Assembly (NCBI GenBank): GCA_017465465.1
Contig: JAFTWE010000028.1
Span: 1-64,000, forward strand
Reading direction: 5' to 3'
DNA from: Clostridia bacterium
GTDB taxonomy: Bacteria; Bacillota; Clostridia; Oscillospirales; Acutalibacteraceae
DNA: 64,000 bases
Positions 1-8,921 of the stretch are shown one piece after another. The translations under genes and the position numbers were made by a program. How positions within the stretch are numbered: the stretch's first letter is position 1; the number at the start of each line of letters is the position of its first letter. The notes beneath the pieces were generated by a model. It did no database searches and had not been told where the DNA came from. It saw only the letters and a program-made list of their open reading frames with translations.

Positions 1-1
1 T

Positions 2-433
2 ATTAAAGGCTATCTCCACCATTACAGCGGAATTGATGCTTATATGCAGTCAGTTGTAGAGAATGCAAAGGAAAACGGCTATGTTTCAACCCTTTTCGGC
101 AGAAGAAGGGCTTTGCCTGAATTATCTTCTTCAAACTTCAATACCCGTGGCTTTGGTGAAAGAGTAGCAAGGAATATGCCCATTCAGGGCACAGCCGCCG
201 ATATAATCAAAATAGCAATGGTTAATGTTTATAATCGATTAAAAGCCGAGAACTTAAAATCAAGGCTTATTATGCAGGTGCACGATGAAATTATTGTTGA
301 AGCTCCTGATAATGAAGCCGAAAGAGTAGAGAAGCTTCTTGCAGAAGAAATGGAAAAAGCCTGTTCAATGAAGGTTAAGCTTATTGCTGACGCTCATTCC
401 GGCAAAACCTGGTATGAGGCTAAGGGTGACTGA
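2..433 (+). CDS. polA: DNA polymerase I, C-terminal part (partial)
   Basis: This is the 3' end of a polymerase A gene that begins before the window; the reading frame is open from base 2 and encodes the last 143 residues. The fragment carries the end of the family A polymerase palm/fingers: a GRRRALPEL segment, the R-x-A-x-N-x-P-x-Q-G-T-A-A-D-x-I-K helix and the catalytic QVHDEI motif near the C terminus, as expected for a Klenow-type domain. Whether the 5'->3' or 3'->5' exonuclease domains exist cannot be seen. The stop codon lies one base before the next start, so the following phosphatase/acetyltransferase gene is probably cotranscribed and coupled. Confidence 0.95.
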   Translation: MKGYLHHYSGIDAYMQSVVENAKENGYVSTLFGRRRALPELSSSNFNTRGFGERVARNMPIQGTAADIIKIAMVNVYNRLKAENLKSRLIMQVHDEIIVEAPDNEAERVEKLLAEEMEKACSMKVKLIADAHSGKTWYEAKGD

Positions 434-434
434 T

Positions 435-1289
435 ATGCACATTACTTTTGTATGTACGGGTAATACCTGCCGAAGCCCTATGGCAGAGGGTATATTTAAA
501 AAGATAATAAGTGAAAAAAATATTGACGGCGTGACCTGCTCAAGCTGTGGAATTTACGCTTTTGCAGGGGACTGTGCAACTTCCGAAGCAGTTAAGGCGG
601 CAGGGGATTTGGGCGCTGATATTTCGGCTCACCGAAGCAGAGCCTTTACACCTTATATAATTGAAGAAACCGATTTGTTTGTGTGTATGACCGAAAGCCA
701 CGCCGCGGCAATTAAAAGCGTTGCCCCTGAAGCAAGGGTTATTGTTTTGGGTGGCGGAATTGCTGACCCTTACGCAGGAAATAGTGAAATTTATTCCGCT
801 TGCGGGGCTGAAATTCAATATCACCTTGAAATTCTGTCGGATTTAATTATAATGAAGATAGCTCCCTTTAGTGAGCCAGATGTTAATGGAATTGCCCTTG
901 TTGAAAATGAATGCTTTTCTGCTCCTTGGAGTGAGGAATCAATCCGTGCAGAGCTTAATAATGAAAATGCACACTTCCTTGTTGCAAAGGCAGGGGATAA
1001 GGTGATGGGATATATCGGTGTTCATGAGGTTGCAGGTGAGGCATATATTGCCAATGTTGCGGTGAGTGAAAAATACCGTCGGTTTAAAATTGCATCTGCT
1101 TTATTGGCTCAGGCTGAAAGCGGCGCAAGAGAAAGAAACTGCGAATTTATTTCTCTCGAGGTTCGCAAAAGCAATGTGCCTGCAATTTCACTTTATGAAA
1201 AAAGAGGATATACCGTCAAAGGAGAGAGGAAGAATTTTTATTCTAATCCCACCGAAAACGGAATAATAATGACATTAGATTTAGGATGA
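435..1289 (+). CDS. Fusion of low-molecular-weight protein phosphatase (YwlE/PtpA type) and RimI-like N-acetyltransferase
   Basis: One 284-residue frame holds two enzymes. Residues 1 to about 138 are a low-molecular-weight protein tyrosine/arginine phosphatase: the P-loop C7-TGNTC-R13-S sits at the N terminus and the general acid D is in a DPYAGN motif around residue 116. From about residue 140 follows a GNAT domain of the RimI type (FSAPWS, VAVSEKYRRFKIASALL, LEVRKSNVPAISLYEKRGY), which in the family acetylates the N-terminal alanine of ribosomal protein S18. The start at 435 is the first codon that matches the phosphatase beta-strand; an upstream in-frame ATG overlaps polA. No convincing ribosome site precedes the internal Met at the junction, so a true fusion is likelier than two genes. 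rimI next to tsaD is a common order; fusion to a phosphatase is unusual. Confidence 0.88.
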   Translation: MHITFVCTGNTCRSPMAEGIFKKIISEKNIDGVTCSSCGIYAFAGDCATSEAVKAAGDLGADISAHRSRAFTPYIIEETDLFVCMTESHAAAIKSVAPEARVIVLGGGIADPYAGNSEIYSACGAEIQYHLEILSDLIIMKIAPFSEPDVNGIALVENECFSAPWSEESIRAELNNENAHFLVAKAGDKVMGYIGVHEVAGEAYIANVAVSEKYRRFKIASALLAQAESGARERNCEFISLEVRKSNVPAISLYEKRGYTVKGERKNFYSNPTENGIIMTLDLG

Positions 1290-1293
1290 GTTT

Positions 1294-2298
1294 ATGAAAA
1301 TTTTAGGAATTGAATCGTCTTGCGACGAAACTGCCGCATCCGTTGTTGAAGACGGAAAAAAGGTGCTTTCAAATGTAATAGCATCACAGGTTGAAGAGCA
1401 TAAAATTTACGGCGGAGTTGTGCCCGAAATTGCATCACGCCGCCACGCTGAGGCTATAAGCGGAGTTGTTAAAAACGCTTTGGCAGATGCAAACTGCACC
1501 ATTGATGACATTGATGCCGTTGCCGTAACTTATGCCCCGGGGCTTATCGGTGCATTGCTGGTGGGTGTGAATTTTGCAAAGGGCTTGTCTTTTGCATCAG
1601 GCAAGCCGTTGGTGCCTGTTCACCATCTGCGCTCACACATCGCATCAAATTACATATCTCACGCTGAGCTTAAGCCGCCCTTTTTGTGCCTTGTGGTGTC
1701 AGGCGGTCACAGCCATATAATTGAAGTTAAGGATTACACCGATTTCAGAATTATCGGCTACACTCACGATGATGCCGCAGGTGAAGCTATGGATAAGGCC
1801 GCAAGAGCAATGGGTCTTCCTTACCCCGGCGGACTTAATATGGACAGGGTTTCTGCCGGCGGTGACCCAACCGCATACAAATTGCCTCACCCCAGAGTTG
1901 ACGGTGCGCCTTATGATTTCAGCTTTTCGGGTCTTAAGACTGCAGTGCTTAATATCATCAATAACTCAAAGCAAAAGGGTGAAGAAATCAGTGTGCCCGA
2001 CTTAGGCGCATCATATATGAACGCGGTGGTTGACTGCCTTATTGAAAATACCGAAAAAGCTGCCAAGGATTTGGGCTATGACAAGATTGTTCTTGCAGGG
2101 GGCGTTTCTGCAAACTCTGTTTTAAGAAAGAGAATGGAACAGCTTTGCACCAAAAATAAATGGGAGCGTTACTATCCCGAGCTTAAATATTGCGGAGATA
2201 ACGGAGCAATGGTTGCCGCTCAGGGTTATTATGAATTCATCGGCGGCAATACTGCTGACCTTGACCTTAACGCAGTTGCAAGTATGAGCATAGAATAG
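1294..2298 (+). CDS. tsaD: tRNA N6-threonylcarbamoyladenosine transferase TsaD
   Basis: This 334-residue ASKHA-fold protein transfers the threonylcarbamoyl group from TC-AMP to A37 of ANN-decoding tRNAs, acting with TsaB and TsaE, which are not in the window. The N terminus MKILGIESSCDETAASV is the family signature. The metal-binding histidine pair is in HHLRSH near residue 110, the VSGGHSHI loop near 135 binds nucleotide, and the C-terminal LAGGVSANS and GDNGAMVA motifs complete the site. Length matches the family. The start lies 4 bases after the phosphatase/RimI stop; TsaD next to RimI is a widespread bacterial arrangement. Confidence 0.97.
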   Translation: MKILGIESSCDETAASVVEDGKKVLSNVIASQVEEHKIYGGVVPEIASRRHAEAISGVVKNALADANCTIDDIDAVAVTYAPGLIGALLVGVNFAKGLSFASGKPLVPVHHLRSHIASNYISHAELKPPFLCLVVSGGHSHIIEVKDYTDFRIIGYTHDDAAGEAMDKAARAMGLPYPGGLNMDRVSAGGDPTAYKLPHPRVDGAPYDFSFSGLKTAVLNIINNSKQKGEEISVPDLGASYMNAVVDCLIENTEKAAKDLGYDKIVLAGGVSANSVLRKRMEQLCTKNKWERYYPELKYCGDNGAMVAAQGYYEFIGGNTADLDLNAVASMSIE

Positions 2299-2308
2299 AG
2301 GTTTTGCA

Positions 2309-3331
2309 ATGGCAAAGCGAATTGAAAAGTGGGACATTCTGAAATTTATTCTGATTTTAACAGTGGTGCTTGGCCATTTTGCAGATTTTTATACAGGTAA
2401 ATCCGAGCTGATGCGCCATATATATTTGTTTATCTACACCTTTCATATGCCGTTATTCATTTTTGTATCGGGTCTTTTTTCAAAAAGAACGGTAAATGAA
2501 ATGCGGTTTGAAAAAATTGCAGGCTATCTGGTGGTTTATCTTTTTACCAAGCTGGCTTTTGCTCTGTATGTTTTAATAGCATGGGGCAAGTTTGAACTCG
2601 AGCTTTTTGATGACGGCGGTCTGCCCTGGTTTATGTTTGCAATGTTTGCATTTCCGCTGATTACATACTGTGTCAGGAAAGTCAAGTTCCCGATAGTGCT
2701 TGCAGTGAGCGTAGCGGTGGCTTTGATTGTGGGCTATTTCAGATGTGTGGGAACAGTGCTTTCTCTTTCGAGAATAATTGTCTATTTCCCGTTTTTCTAT
2801 GTGGGATATATAATTAAAATCGATGATTTACAACGGTTTACCGATAATAAAAAGGTGAAAATTGCATCAGCCGTTTTTCTCATTTTGTTGGCAGTTGCAA
2901 TATTCGGATTTGGTGAAAATTTCTATTTTCTCCGTTCGATGTTTACAGGCAAAAACTCCTATTATTCAATTAAGCAGCATTTCTATTATGCCTTTGTTTT
3001 CAGGCTTTTGTGCTATGTTATTTCTGCGGCGGCAGGTTTTGCTGTTATTGCGTTGACACCAAACAACTCAAAGGTGAAGCTCGTTACCGCCTTTGGAGCA
3101 AGAACGCTTTCTGTTTATGTTTATCATAACATCGTGCTGTATATTATCTATTATCATATAGGCTTCAAAAATGTTCTTTCTGCACCGCTTCCCTGGTGGG
3201 CGCTTTTGGTGATGATTCCCATAAGCGTCGGGATAACACTTTTGCTCTCACTGAATATTTTTTATAAGCCGCTTGAATATATGATGAATTTACCTTCAAC
3301 AATCAAACAAAAAATTAATGCTCGGAGCTGA
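2309..3331 (+). CDS. Integral membrane acyltransferase (acyltransferase family 3)
   Basis: A 340-residue polytopic membrane protein with roughly ten hydrophobic segments. The N terminus (WDILKFILILTVVLGHF) fits acyltransferase family 3, where a first transmembrane helix carries the conserved histidine (here in LGHFADF), followed by FHMPLFIFVSGLF. Family members O-acetylate or O-succinylate sugars and glycolipids at the outer face of the membrane. The acceptor is unknown. The gene lies 10 bases after tsaD, so it is probably the last gene of the polA-to-tsaD transcript, ending at a strong hairpin. Confidence 0.82.
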   Translation: MAKRIEKWDILKFILILTVVLGHFADFYTGKSELMRHIYLFIYTFHMPLFIFVSGLFSKRTVNEMRFEKIAGYLVVYLFTKLAFALYVLIAWGKFELELFDDGGLPWFMFAMFAFPLITYCVRKVKFPIVLAVSVAVALIVGYFRCVGTVLSLSRIIVYFPFFYVGYIIKIDDLQRFTDNKKVKIASAVFLILLAVAIFGFGENFYFLRSMFTGKNSYYSIKQHFYYAFVFRLLCYVISAAAGFAVIALTPNNSKVKLVTAFGARTLSVYVYHNIVLYIIYYHIGFKNVLSAPLPWWALLVMIPISVGITLLLSLNIFYKPLEYMMNLPSTIKQKINARS

Positions 3332-3352
3332 CTCCGAGCATTTTGCTTATTT
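3320..3352. terminator. Bidirectional intrinsic terminator
   Basis: GCTCGGAG, loop CTGA, CTCCGAGC form a perfect 8-bp hairpin across the convergent ends of the acyltransferase and alpha-galactosidase genes. T-rich sequence follows on the plus side (ATTTTGCTTATTTT), and an A-rich stretch precedes it that serves the minus strand. Confidence 0.85.
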
Positions 3353-4657
3353 TACCGTTATTTTGAAAAGTCTTGCGCCGTGTGGATTAACCTCCGCGGT
3401 AAATTTACTGTCGGTTACTGTGTGTTCCTCATGCTTCCACATATCCCAAACGCTGTAATTTATACCGCCTACTGCAATATCGCTGATATCAAAGCCGATT
3501 TCTCGTTCTTTGTCGTCTGTGTTAAAGAGCGCAACATATTTGCAGTTTTCACCCTTAGATGTCCAGATGATTTCACCTTTGCCGTCAACTTCCTCGCGCT
3601 TGAACTGCCTTGCACCGCTTGAATTTTTGAGCATATCAATAAGCTCTCTGTTCTGAAGAAGTGAAAGGGTGAATTCATCATTTTCGCGCATTTCACCGCC
3701 CATCATAAGCGGTGAGCGGAAAATACCCCAAAGTGTCATCATCGTTATCTGCTCATCGTGAGTGAAGCGTGTGTAACGGTTTCTGTATTGGGGAAGCTCT
3801 TCGGTTTTTTGAATTCTGCCTAAGGGGAGCATATCGCAATCAGGCCAGGCACCGGGCTGAACATATTCCTGCCAGGTGTAGCAACGCTCAAACATAGCGT
3901 GGAGCTTGCTCCATTCATCCCAGAAGTCACCTGTCATACGCCACATATTGGCGTGGGCCGCAAGATGCTCATGTTCCCACACGGGAGCAGGACCCGGTGA
4001 AAGGCTGAGAACCATATCTCTGCCGCAATTGTCAATGGCTTTTCTGAGCATTTCAATTTCTTTTCGGGCAGAATACGGGTCGTGAGGGAAGATTTCTGTG
4101 TTGGCAATATCATCGCATTTAATGTAGTCAACACCCCACGAAGCATACAACTCAAAAATTGAATCGTAATATTCCTGCGCACCCTTTTTGTGGGTTTCAA
4201 GGCCGTACATATCAGGGTTCCAAAGGCAAATGGAAGAAGGCTTTGCAATATCCTTTGCGGTAACGCCGTCACATTTGATTTTGGTGTTCTGATGTGCCGC
4301 CTGCCTCGGAATACCTCTCATAATATGGATACCGAATTTAAGACCGAGTGAGTGAATATAATCTGCGATAGGCTTAAAGCCCTTTCCGCCTGCGGAGGAG
4401 GGGAATCTCTCAACTGAAGGAATAAGGCGTGAATACTCGTCCATACACAGCGGCGCAAAGTAGTGATAAGCAAAGCTACTTGCAGTGGGTTCTGACCACT
4501 GAATATCACAAACAACATATTCCCAGCCGTAGTCCTTAAGGTGCTCTGCCATATAATCTGCATTGGCAAGAAGCTGCTCTTCATTAACTGCCGCGCCGTA
4601 ACAGTCCCAGCTGTTCCAACCCATAGGGGGCGTCGGTGCTAAATCCCTGAAACTCAT
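3347..4657 (-). CDS. Glycoside hydrolase family 27 alpha-galactosidase
   Basis: A 436-residue (beta/alpha)8 glycosidase. The N terminus TPPMGWNSWD is the GH27 signature; the predicted nucleophile is the first Asp in YIKCDDI, and the acid/base Asp lies in the WRMTGDFWDEW region. The C-terminal ~90 residues look like the usual beta-sandwich. Family members remove terminal alpha-galactose from raffinose-type sugars, galactomannan or glycoconjugates. No signal peptide is present, so a cytoplasmic enzyme acting on imported oligosaccharides is likely. The start is placed at Met-Ser-Phe because AGGAGG lies 7 bases upstream; longer in-frame extensions lack a ribosome site. It sits 71 bases downstream of the ATC-hydrolase-like gene on the same strand and probably shares its promoter. 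Confidence 0.9.
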   Translation of the reverse strand: MSFRDLAPTPPMGWNSWDCYGAAVNEEQLLANADYMAEHLKDYGWEYVVCDIQWSEPTASSFAYHYFAPLCMDEYSRLIPSVERFPSSAGGKGFKPIADYIHSLGLKFGIHIMRGIPRQAAHQNTKIKCDGVTAKDIAKPSSICLWNPDMYGLETHKKGAQEYYDSIFELYASWGVDYIKCDDIANTEIFPHDPYSARKEIEMLRKAIDNCGRDMVLSLSPGPAPVWEHEHLAAHANMWRMTGDFWDEWSKLHAMFERCYTWQEYVQPGAWPDCDMLPLGRIQKTEELPQYRNRYTRFTHDEQITMMTLWGIFRSPLMMGGEMRENDEFTLSLLQNRELIDMLKNSSGARQFKREEVDGKGEIIWTSKGENCKYVALFNTDDKEREIGFDISDIAVGGINYSVWDMWKHEEHTVTDSKFTAEVNPHGARLFKITVK

Positions 4658-4728
4658 AATATTCCTCCTGAATAAGATTACCTTGATTTTATCAAACAAG
4701 AAATGTTTAGTCAATGATTTAAAATGTC

Positions 4729-5223
4729 TTACTTCTTTTTATATCTGAGCTGACAAATATTATCACCCTTTGCAATGCACTTGGGGAGTTCAAGCTCACT
4801 GCCGTAGCATTCACCGATTCCTCTGTCACCGCACATTGCAATGTCACAAAGGCGTGCAATTTCTTCATCTGTGCAACCCATTTTCTGCCAGCCTTTAACG
4901 AGAGGACAATAGCCAAAATCAATGTTTAATTCGTCGTGGCTGCTTTTTCTTATCTTCATTTCAAAAACAAGCTGTGCCGGGGGATTAAATAATGTTCTTT
5001 TCAGCCCCTTGAGGCTATCAGTTTTTCCTTTTTTAATCAAATCTGTGCCTTGGGAAAGACCGCATCTTTTAATTGCATCGGGAGCAAAGCCATCCCATTC
5101 AAGCCCTCTTTTGCCCGCTTCGTCACATAAAAGATAAAGCCACTGTGCCCTTTGCTCAAGCTGACCTCTCACTGCCTGCAGTAACGGATTTTTTATTTTT
5201 GGTTCGTTTTTTATATTACTCAT
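4729..5223 (-). CDS. L-2-amino-thiazoline-4-carboxylic acid hydrolase-like protein
   Basis: A 164-residue soluble protein. The C-terminal two thirds contain F-x-YCPLVKGWQKMG, ARLCDIAMCGDRGI and a final IAKGDNICQL, a pattern I recognise from the ATC-hydrolase-like family (pfam14196). Experimentally the name comes from enzymes converting ATC to S-carbamoyl-cysteine, but most homologues in anaerobes are uncharacterised, so the substrate here is open. Four cysteines (YCPLV, LCDIAMC, NICQL) may bind a metal or cofactor. It has a consensus promoter upstream and lies ahead of the GH27 gene. Confidence 0.6.
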   Translation of the reverse strand: MSNIKNEPKIKNPLLQAVRGQLEQRAQWLYLLCDEAGKRGLEWDGFAPDAIKRCGLSQGTDLIKKGKTDSLKGLKRTLFNPPAQLVFEMKIRKSSHDELNIDFGYCPLVKGWQKMGCTDEEIARLCDIAMCGDRGIGECYGSELELPKCIAKGDNICQLRYKKK

Positions 5224-5249
5224 TAAAAAGACCTCTTTTCATTATAAGC

Positions 5250-5278
5250 ATTATAGCAGAGTACAAAAGTCAAATCAA
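5250..5278 (-). promoter_or_regulatory. Sigma-A-type promoter of the minus-strand ATC-hydrolase/GH27 unit
   Basis: Read on the minus strand, TTGATT (5278-5273) and TATAAT (5255-5250) are separated by 17 bases. A second TATAAT lies at 5246-5241. The start codon is at 5223, with AAAGAGG as ribosome site. Confidence 0.65.
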
Positions 5279-5332
5279 TATTTAAAAAATTTGACCTTTC
5301 TTGATTTTTTACAAATTATTCACATTTATCTA

Positions 5333-5361
5333 TTGACAACGGGCAAAATAGAATGTATATT
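5333..5361 (+). promoter_or_regulatory. Promoter of the hrcA heat-shock operon
   Basis: TTGACA (5333-5338), a 17-base spacer and TATATT (5356-5361) form a near-consensus housekeeping promoter. The CIRCE operator begins 10 bases after the -10 box, covering the start of the transcript. Confidence 0.85.
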
Positions 5362-5371
5362 ATTAACAGAG

Positions 5372-5398
5372 TTAGCACTCAAAACCAAAGAGTGCTAA
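5372..5398 (+). promoter_or_regulatory. CIRCE operator (HrcA binding site)
   Basis: TTAGCACTC, nine bases, GAGTGCTAA: a perfect match to the CIRCE inverted repeat. It lies between the promoter and hrcA, giving classic autoregulation by HrcA, whose activity depends on GroEL in other Firmicutes. Confidence 0.97.
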
Positions 5399-5420
5399 AT
5401 GTGCTAAAGGCGGTGATGAA

Positions 5421-6458
5421 ATGGAACTCAGCGAGCGTAAGCAAAAGATTCTCGGCGCAATAGTCGAGCTTTACATTAAGACCGGCGAGCCTGTTGGCTC
5501 AAAGTCATTGCTCAGTGAGCTTGATATGTCTGTTTCATCTGCTACGGTGCGAAATGAAATGGCTGAGCTTTCAGCTCTCGGGCTTCTTGAGCAGCCCCAC
5601 ACCTCCGCAGGGCGAATTCCCACCAACGAGGGCTATCGCTATTATGTTGATAACCTTATGGTTGACAGGCAGGTTGACGAATCCTTGCGCAGGCGGATTG
5701 AAGCAGGCTTCGGTTCAGGGATTTCTGACCCTGAGAAGCTTCTTGAAAGGGCAGGCGAGGTCCTTGCTGATTTAACAGGCTGTGCCGCCGTGAGCACCAC
5801 CCCCTCCGGTGAGGGCGCATACATCAGGCGGGTTGAGGCAGTCCCTGTGGGCACAAGAACTGCAATGATTGTTCTTATGACCTCAACGGGTGTAATTAAA
5901 AGCAAGGTTGCAAGAAGTGATTTTGACCTGAATGCTTCTGTTCTTGAAAGCTTTTATAATGTGGTCAAGGCTTCTTTTGTGGGCAAGCTCTTAAGTGAGG
6001 TTGACACCCCCATGATGCAAACTCTTGTAGCCTCAATGGGCGGCGATGTTTTTACCTTGCTCCCTCTGATAACAGCAGTTTCAGACCTGGCGCAGGAGGC
6101 TGTTCACACCGAGGTTATGCTTGGCGGTCAGTCAAACATATTGCATCACAACAATTATTACGGCAACACTGCTTATGAATTGCTCGAATTTCTCAGAAGG
6201 GGCGAGCCGTTGAGCAAGCTTCTTTCAACTGCCACCGAGGGCAAGGATGTTGATGTTAAAATCGGCAGTGAAAACCCGTACCGACAGCTTATGAAGTCAA
6301 GCGTTATCGTTTCTAATTATAATATTGACGGTAACCGCCGAGGCTCAATCGGAATTATCGGCCCGACGCGAATTGACTACGCTAACTTAATTCCAAGCGT
6401 TAAATATCTTACCGATTTGGTGGGTGAGCTTTTAACGCAGACATTTAAAGAAGAATGA
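5421..6458 (+). CDS. hrcA: Heat-inducible transcription repressor HrcA
   Basis: A 345-residue repressor of class I heat-shock genes. An N-terminal winged-helix domain (about residues 1-75; ERKQKILGAIVELYIKTGEPVGS, then SSATVRNEMAELSALGLLEQPHTSAGR) binds CIRCE; the remainder is the GAF-like dimerisation region ending in GIIGPTRIDYANLIPSV, the usual C-terminal signature. It is the first gene of hrcA-grpE-dnaK-dnaJ, the standard Firmicutes order, directly behind a perfect CIRCE. AAAGGCGGTG serves as ribosome site. Confidence 0.98.
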   Translation: MELSERKQKILGAIVELYIKTGEPVGSKSLLSELDMSVSSATVRNEMAELSALGLLEQPHTSAGRIPTNEGYRYYVDNLMVDRQVDESLRRRIEAGFGSGISDPEKLLERAGEVLADLTGCAAVSTTPSGEGAYIRRVEAVPVGTRTAMIVLMTSTGVIKSKVARSDFDLNASVLESFYNVVKASFVGKLLSEVDTPMMQTLVASMGGDVFTLLPLITAVSDLAQEAVHTEVMLGGQSNILHHNNYYGNTAYELLEFLRRGEPLSKLLSTATEGKDVDVKIGSENPYRQLMKSSVIVSNYNIDGNRRGSIGIIGPTRIDYANLIPSVKYLTDLVGELLTQTFKEE

Positions 6459-6471
6459 AAGGATGACCGTA

Positions 6472-6990
6472 ATGGCTAAAGAAAAAAAGGCAAAGGTTAA
6501 CGAAGCCGAAGAGACCGAGGCCAAGGTTGAAGAAGTGAAAGAGCCTACCAATGAAGAAAAGCTTCAGGCAGAGCTTAATGAAACAAAAGACCAGCTTCTC
6601 AGAATGGCGGCTGAATACGATAACTTCCGCAAACGCTCTCAGCGTGAAAAGGAATCTCTTTATTCAGAGTGCAAATCATCTGTTGTAAACGACCTGCTCC
6701 CTGTTATTGATAATTTTGAGCGTTGCGTTGCTCCGGCTGATGACACAAGCTATGAAGATTACAAAAAGGGTGTTGAGCTCACTTACAAGCAGTTTGGCGA
6801 AGCACTTAAAAAACTGGGCATTGAAGCCTTTGGTGAGGTTGGAGAAGCCTTTGACCCCAATCTTCACAATGCAGTGATGCACACTGAAGATGAAAATTTA
6901 CCCGAAAACTCAATTTCAAATGTCCTTATGAAGGGCTATAAATTAGGTGACAAAATTATTCGTGCCGCTATGGTAGCGGTAGCAAACTAA
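6472..6990 (+). CDS. grpE: Nucleotide exchange factor GrpE
   Basis: A 172-residue co-chaperone that releases ADP from DnaK. The first ~35 residues are highly charged; a long coiled-coil helix follows (QAELNETKDQLLRMAAEYDNFRKRSQRE), then the beta-domain with the family signature VGEAFDPNLHNAVMH and a C-terminal GYKLGDKIIRAAMVAV. I chose the Met at 6472 because AAAGGA sits ~9 bases upstream; an ATG at 6463 overlaps that ribosome site. It is 13 bases after hrcA. Confidence 0.97.
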   Translation: MAKEKKAKVNEAEETEAKVEEVKEPTNEEKLQAELNETKDQLLRMAAEYDNFRKRSQREKESLYSECKSSVVNDLLPVIDNFERCVAPADDTSYEDYKKGVELTYKQFGEALKKLGIEAFGEVGEAFDPNLHNAVMHTEDENLPENSISNVLMKGYKLGDKIIRAAMVAVAN

Positions 6991-7020
6991 TTTGACATAT
7001 AACTTTAGGAGGAAATAATT

Positions 7021-8853
7021 ATGGCAAAAGTAATAGGTATTGACTTAGGTACAACAAACTCATGTGTAGCAGTTATTGAAGGCGGCGAGCCTGTTGTTAT
7101 CGCAAATGCTGAGGGCGCAAGAACAACTCCCTCTGTTGTAGGCTTCGGCAAATCAGGTGAAAGAATGGTTGGCCAGGTTGCAAAGCGCCAGGCTATCACA
7201 AACCCCGACAGAACAATCGCTTCAATCAAGCGTCAGATGGGCACAGACTACAAAGTAGCAATTGATGACAAAAAGTTCACCCCGCAGGAAATTTCTGCAA
7301 TGATTCTTCAGAAGCTTAAGGCTGATGCAGAAGCATATCTTGGTGACACAGTAACAGAGGCTGTTATCACAGTTCCCGCTTACTTCACAGACTCACAGCG
7401 TCAGGCAACTAAGGACGCAGGCAGAATTGCAGGCCTTGAGGTTAAGAGAATTATCAACGAGCCCACAGCAGCAGCTCTTGCTTACGGTATTGACAAAGAA
7501 AACGACCAGAAGGTTATGGTTTATGACCTTGGCGGCGGTACTTTCGATGTTTCAATCATCGAAATGGGTGACGGTGTTCAGGAAGTTCTTGCAACAGCAG
7601 GTAACAACCGTCTCGGCGGTGATGACTTTGACCAGAGAGTTATCGACTGGATGGTTGACGAATTTATGAAGTCAAACGGCGTTTCTCTCAAGGGCGACAA
7701 AATGGCAATGCAGAGATTGAAGGAAGCTGCAGAAAAAGCTAAAATCGAGCTTTCAGGCGTAACTTCATCAGATATCAATCTTCCTTATATCACAGTTGAC
7801 GCAACAGGTCCTAAGCACCTTGAGCTTACACTCACAAGAGCTAAGTTCAATGAGCTTACAGCAGACCTTGTTGAAGCAACAATGGCTCCTGTTCGCCGTG
7901 CAATCAGCGACTCAGGCCTTTCAACAAGCGAAATCGACAAGGTTCTTATGGTAGGCGGTTCTTCAAGAATCCCTGCTGTTCAGGAAGCTATCAAAAAGTT
8001 CATCGGCAAAGACCCCTTCAAGGGCATCAACCCCGATGAATGTGTAGCAATCGGTGCCGCACTTCAGGCAGGTGTTCTCGGCGGTGAGGTTAAGGGTCTT
8101 CTTCTTCTTGACGTTACTCCTCTTTCACTTGGTATTGAAACAATGGGCGGTATCAACACAAAGATTATCGAAAGAAACACAACAATCCCCGTAAAGAAGA
8201 GCCAGATTTTCTCAACTGCAGCTGATAATCAGCCTTCAGTTGAAGTTCATGTTCTTCAGGGTGAAAGAGAATTTGCCAAGGATAACAAAACTCTCGGTGT
8301 GTTCCACCTTGACGGTATTCTTCCTGCACGCCGCGGCGTTCCTCAGATTGAAGTAACCTTCGACATCGACGCTAACGGTATCGTTCACGTTTCTGCTAAG
8401 GACCTCGGCACAAACAAGGAGCAGTCAATTTCAATCACATCTTCAACAAATATGTCAAAAGAAGACATTGAAAAGGCAGTTCAGGAAGCTGAACAGTTTG
8501 CTCAGGAAGATAAGCAGCGCCGTGAAGAAATCGACACACGCAACAACGCTGACCAGCTTGTATATCAGTGCGAGAAGATGCTCAGCGAAGAGGGTGACAA
8601 GTTCCCTGAGGCTGACAAGGCTGAAATCACCTCAAAGGTAGATGCTCTTAAAGAAGCTCTCAAGGGTGAAGATATTAACCTCATCAAGTCAAAGCAGGAT
8701 GAGCTTCAGGCAAAGTTCTATGAAATCAGTGAAAAAATGTATCAGGCAGCTCAGGCTGCTCAGGGTGCAGACCCCTCACAGGGCGCTCCTACAGGCGGTG
8801 CTGATGAAAACGGCTACTATGACGCTGACTTCAAGGATGTAACAGGCGAATAA
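7021..8853 (+). CDS. dnaK: Chaperone protein DnaK (Hsp70)
   Basis: A 610-residue Hsp70. The ATPase domain (about residues 1-360) shows [13 protein letters not shown], the [16 protein letters not shown] loop, [12 protein letters not shown] and [10 protein letters not shown]; the substrate-binding domain begins after [15 protein letters not shown], and the C-terminal lid ends in the acidic ADFKDVTGE tail. Strong AGGAGG ribosome site 7 bases upstream. It acts with GrpE and DnaJ encoded on either side. Codon use is noticeably C-ending and regular, as expected for a highly expressed gene. Confidence 0.99.
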   Translation: MAKVIGIDLGTTNSCVAVIEGGEPVVIANAEGARTTPSVVGFGKSGERMVGQVAKRQAITNPDRTIASIKRQMGTDYKVAIDDKKFTPQEISAMILQKLKADAEAYLGDTVTEAVITVPAYFTDSQRQATKDAGRIAGLEVKRIINEPTAAALAYGIDKENDQKVMVYDLGGGTFDVSIIEMGDGVQEVLATAGNNRLGGDDFDQRVIDWMVDEFMKSNGVSLKGDKMAMQRLKEAAEKAKIELSGVTSSDINLPYITVDATGPKHLELTLTRAKFNELTADLVEATMAPVRRAISDSGLSTSEIDKVLMVGGSSRIPAVQEAIKKFIGKDPFKGINPDECVAIGAALQAGVLGGEVKGLLLLDVTPLSLGIETMGGINTKIIERNTTIPVKKSQIFSTAADNQPSVEVHVLQGEREFAKDNKTLGVFHLDGILPARRGVPQIEVTFDIDANGIVHVSAKDLGTNKEQSISITSSTNMSKEDIEKAVQEAEQFAQEDKQRREEIDTRNNADQLVYQCEKMLSEEGDKFPEADKAEITSKVDALKEALKGEDINLIKSKQDELQAKFYEISEKMYQAAQAAQGADPSQGAPTGGADENGYYDADFKDVTGE

Positions 8854-8872
8854 TTAAATTGTATCTAATCCA

Positions 8873-8898
8873 CCGTTCCGTCGTTTTCGGCGGAACGG
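8873..8898 (+). other. Strong intercistronic hairpin between dnaK and dnaJ
   Basis: CCGTTCCGTCG, loop TTTT, CGGCGGAACGG pair over 11 bp (one T-G wobble). There is no T-tract behind it (CTTAGAATG follows), so it does not look like a terminator. It probably protects the 3' end of dnaK mRNA or lowers dnaJ expression relative to dnaK. Confidence 0.75.
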
Positions 8899-8921
8899 CT
8901 TAGAATGTAAGGAGCAGTCGT

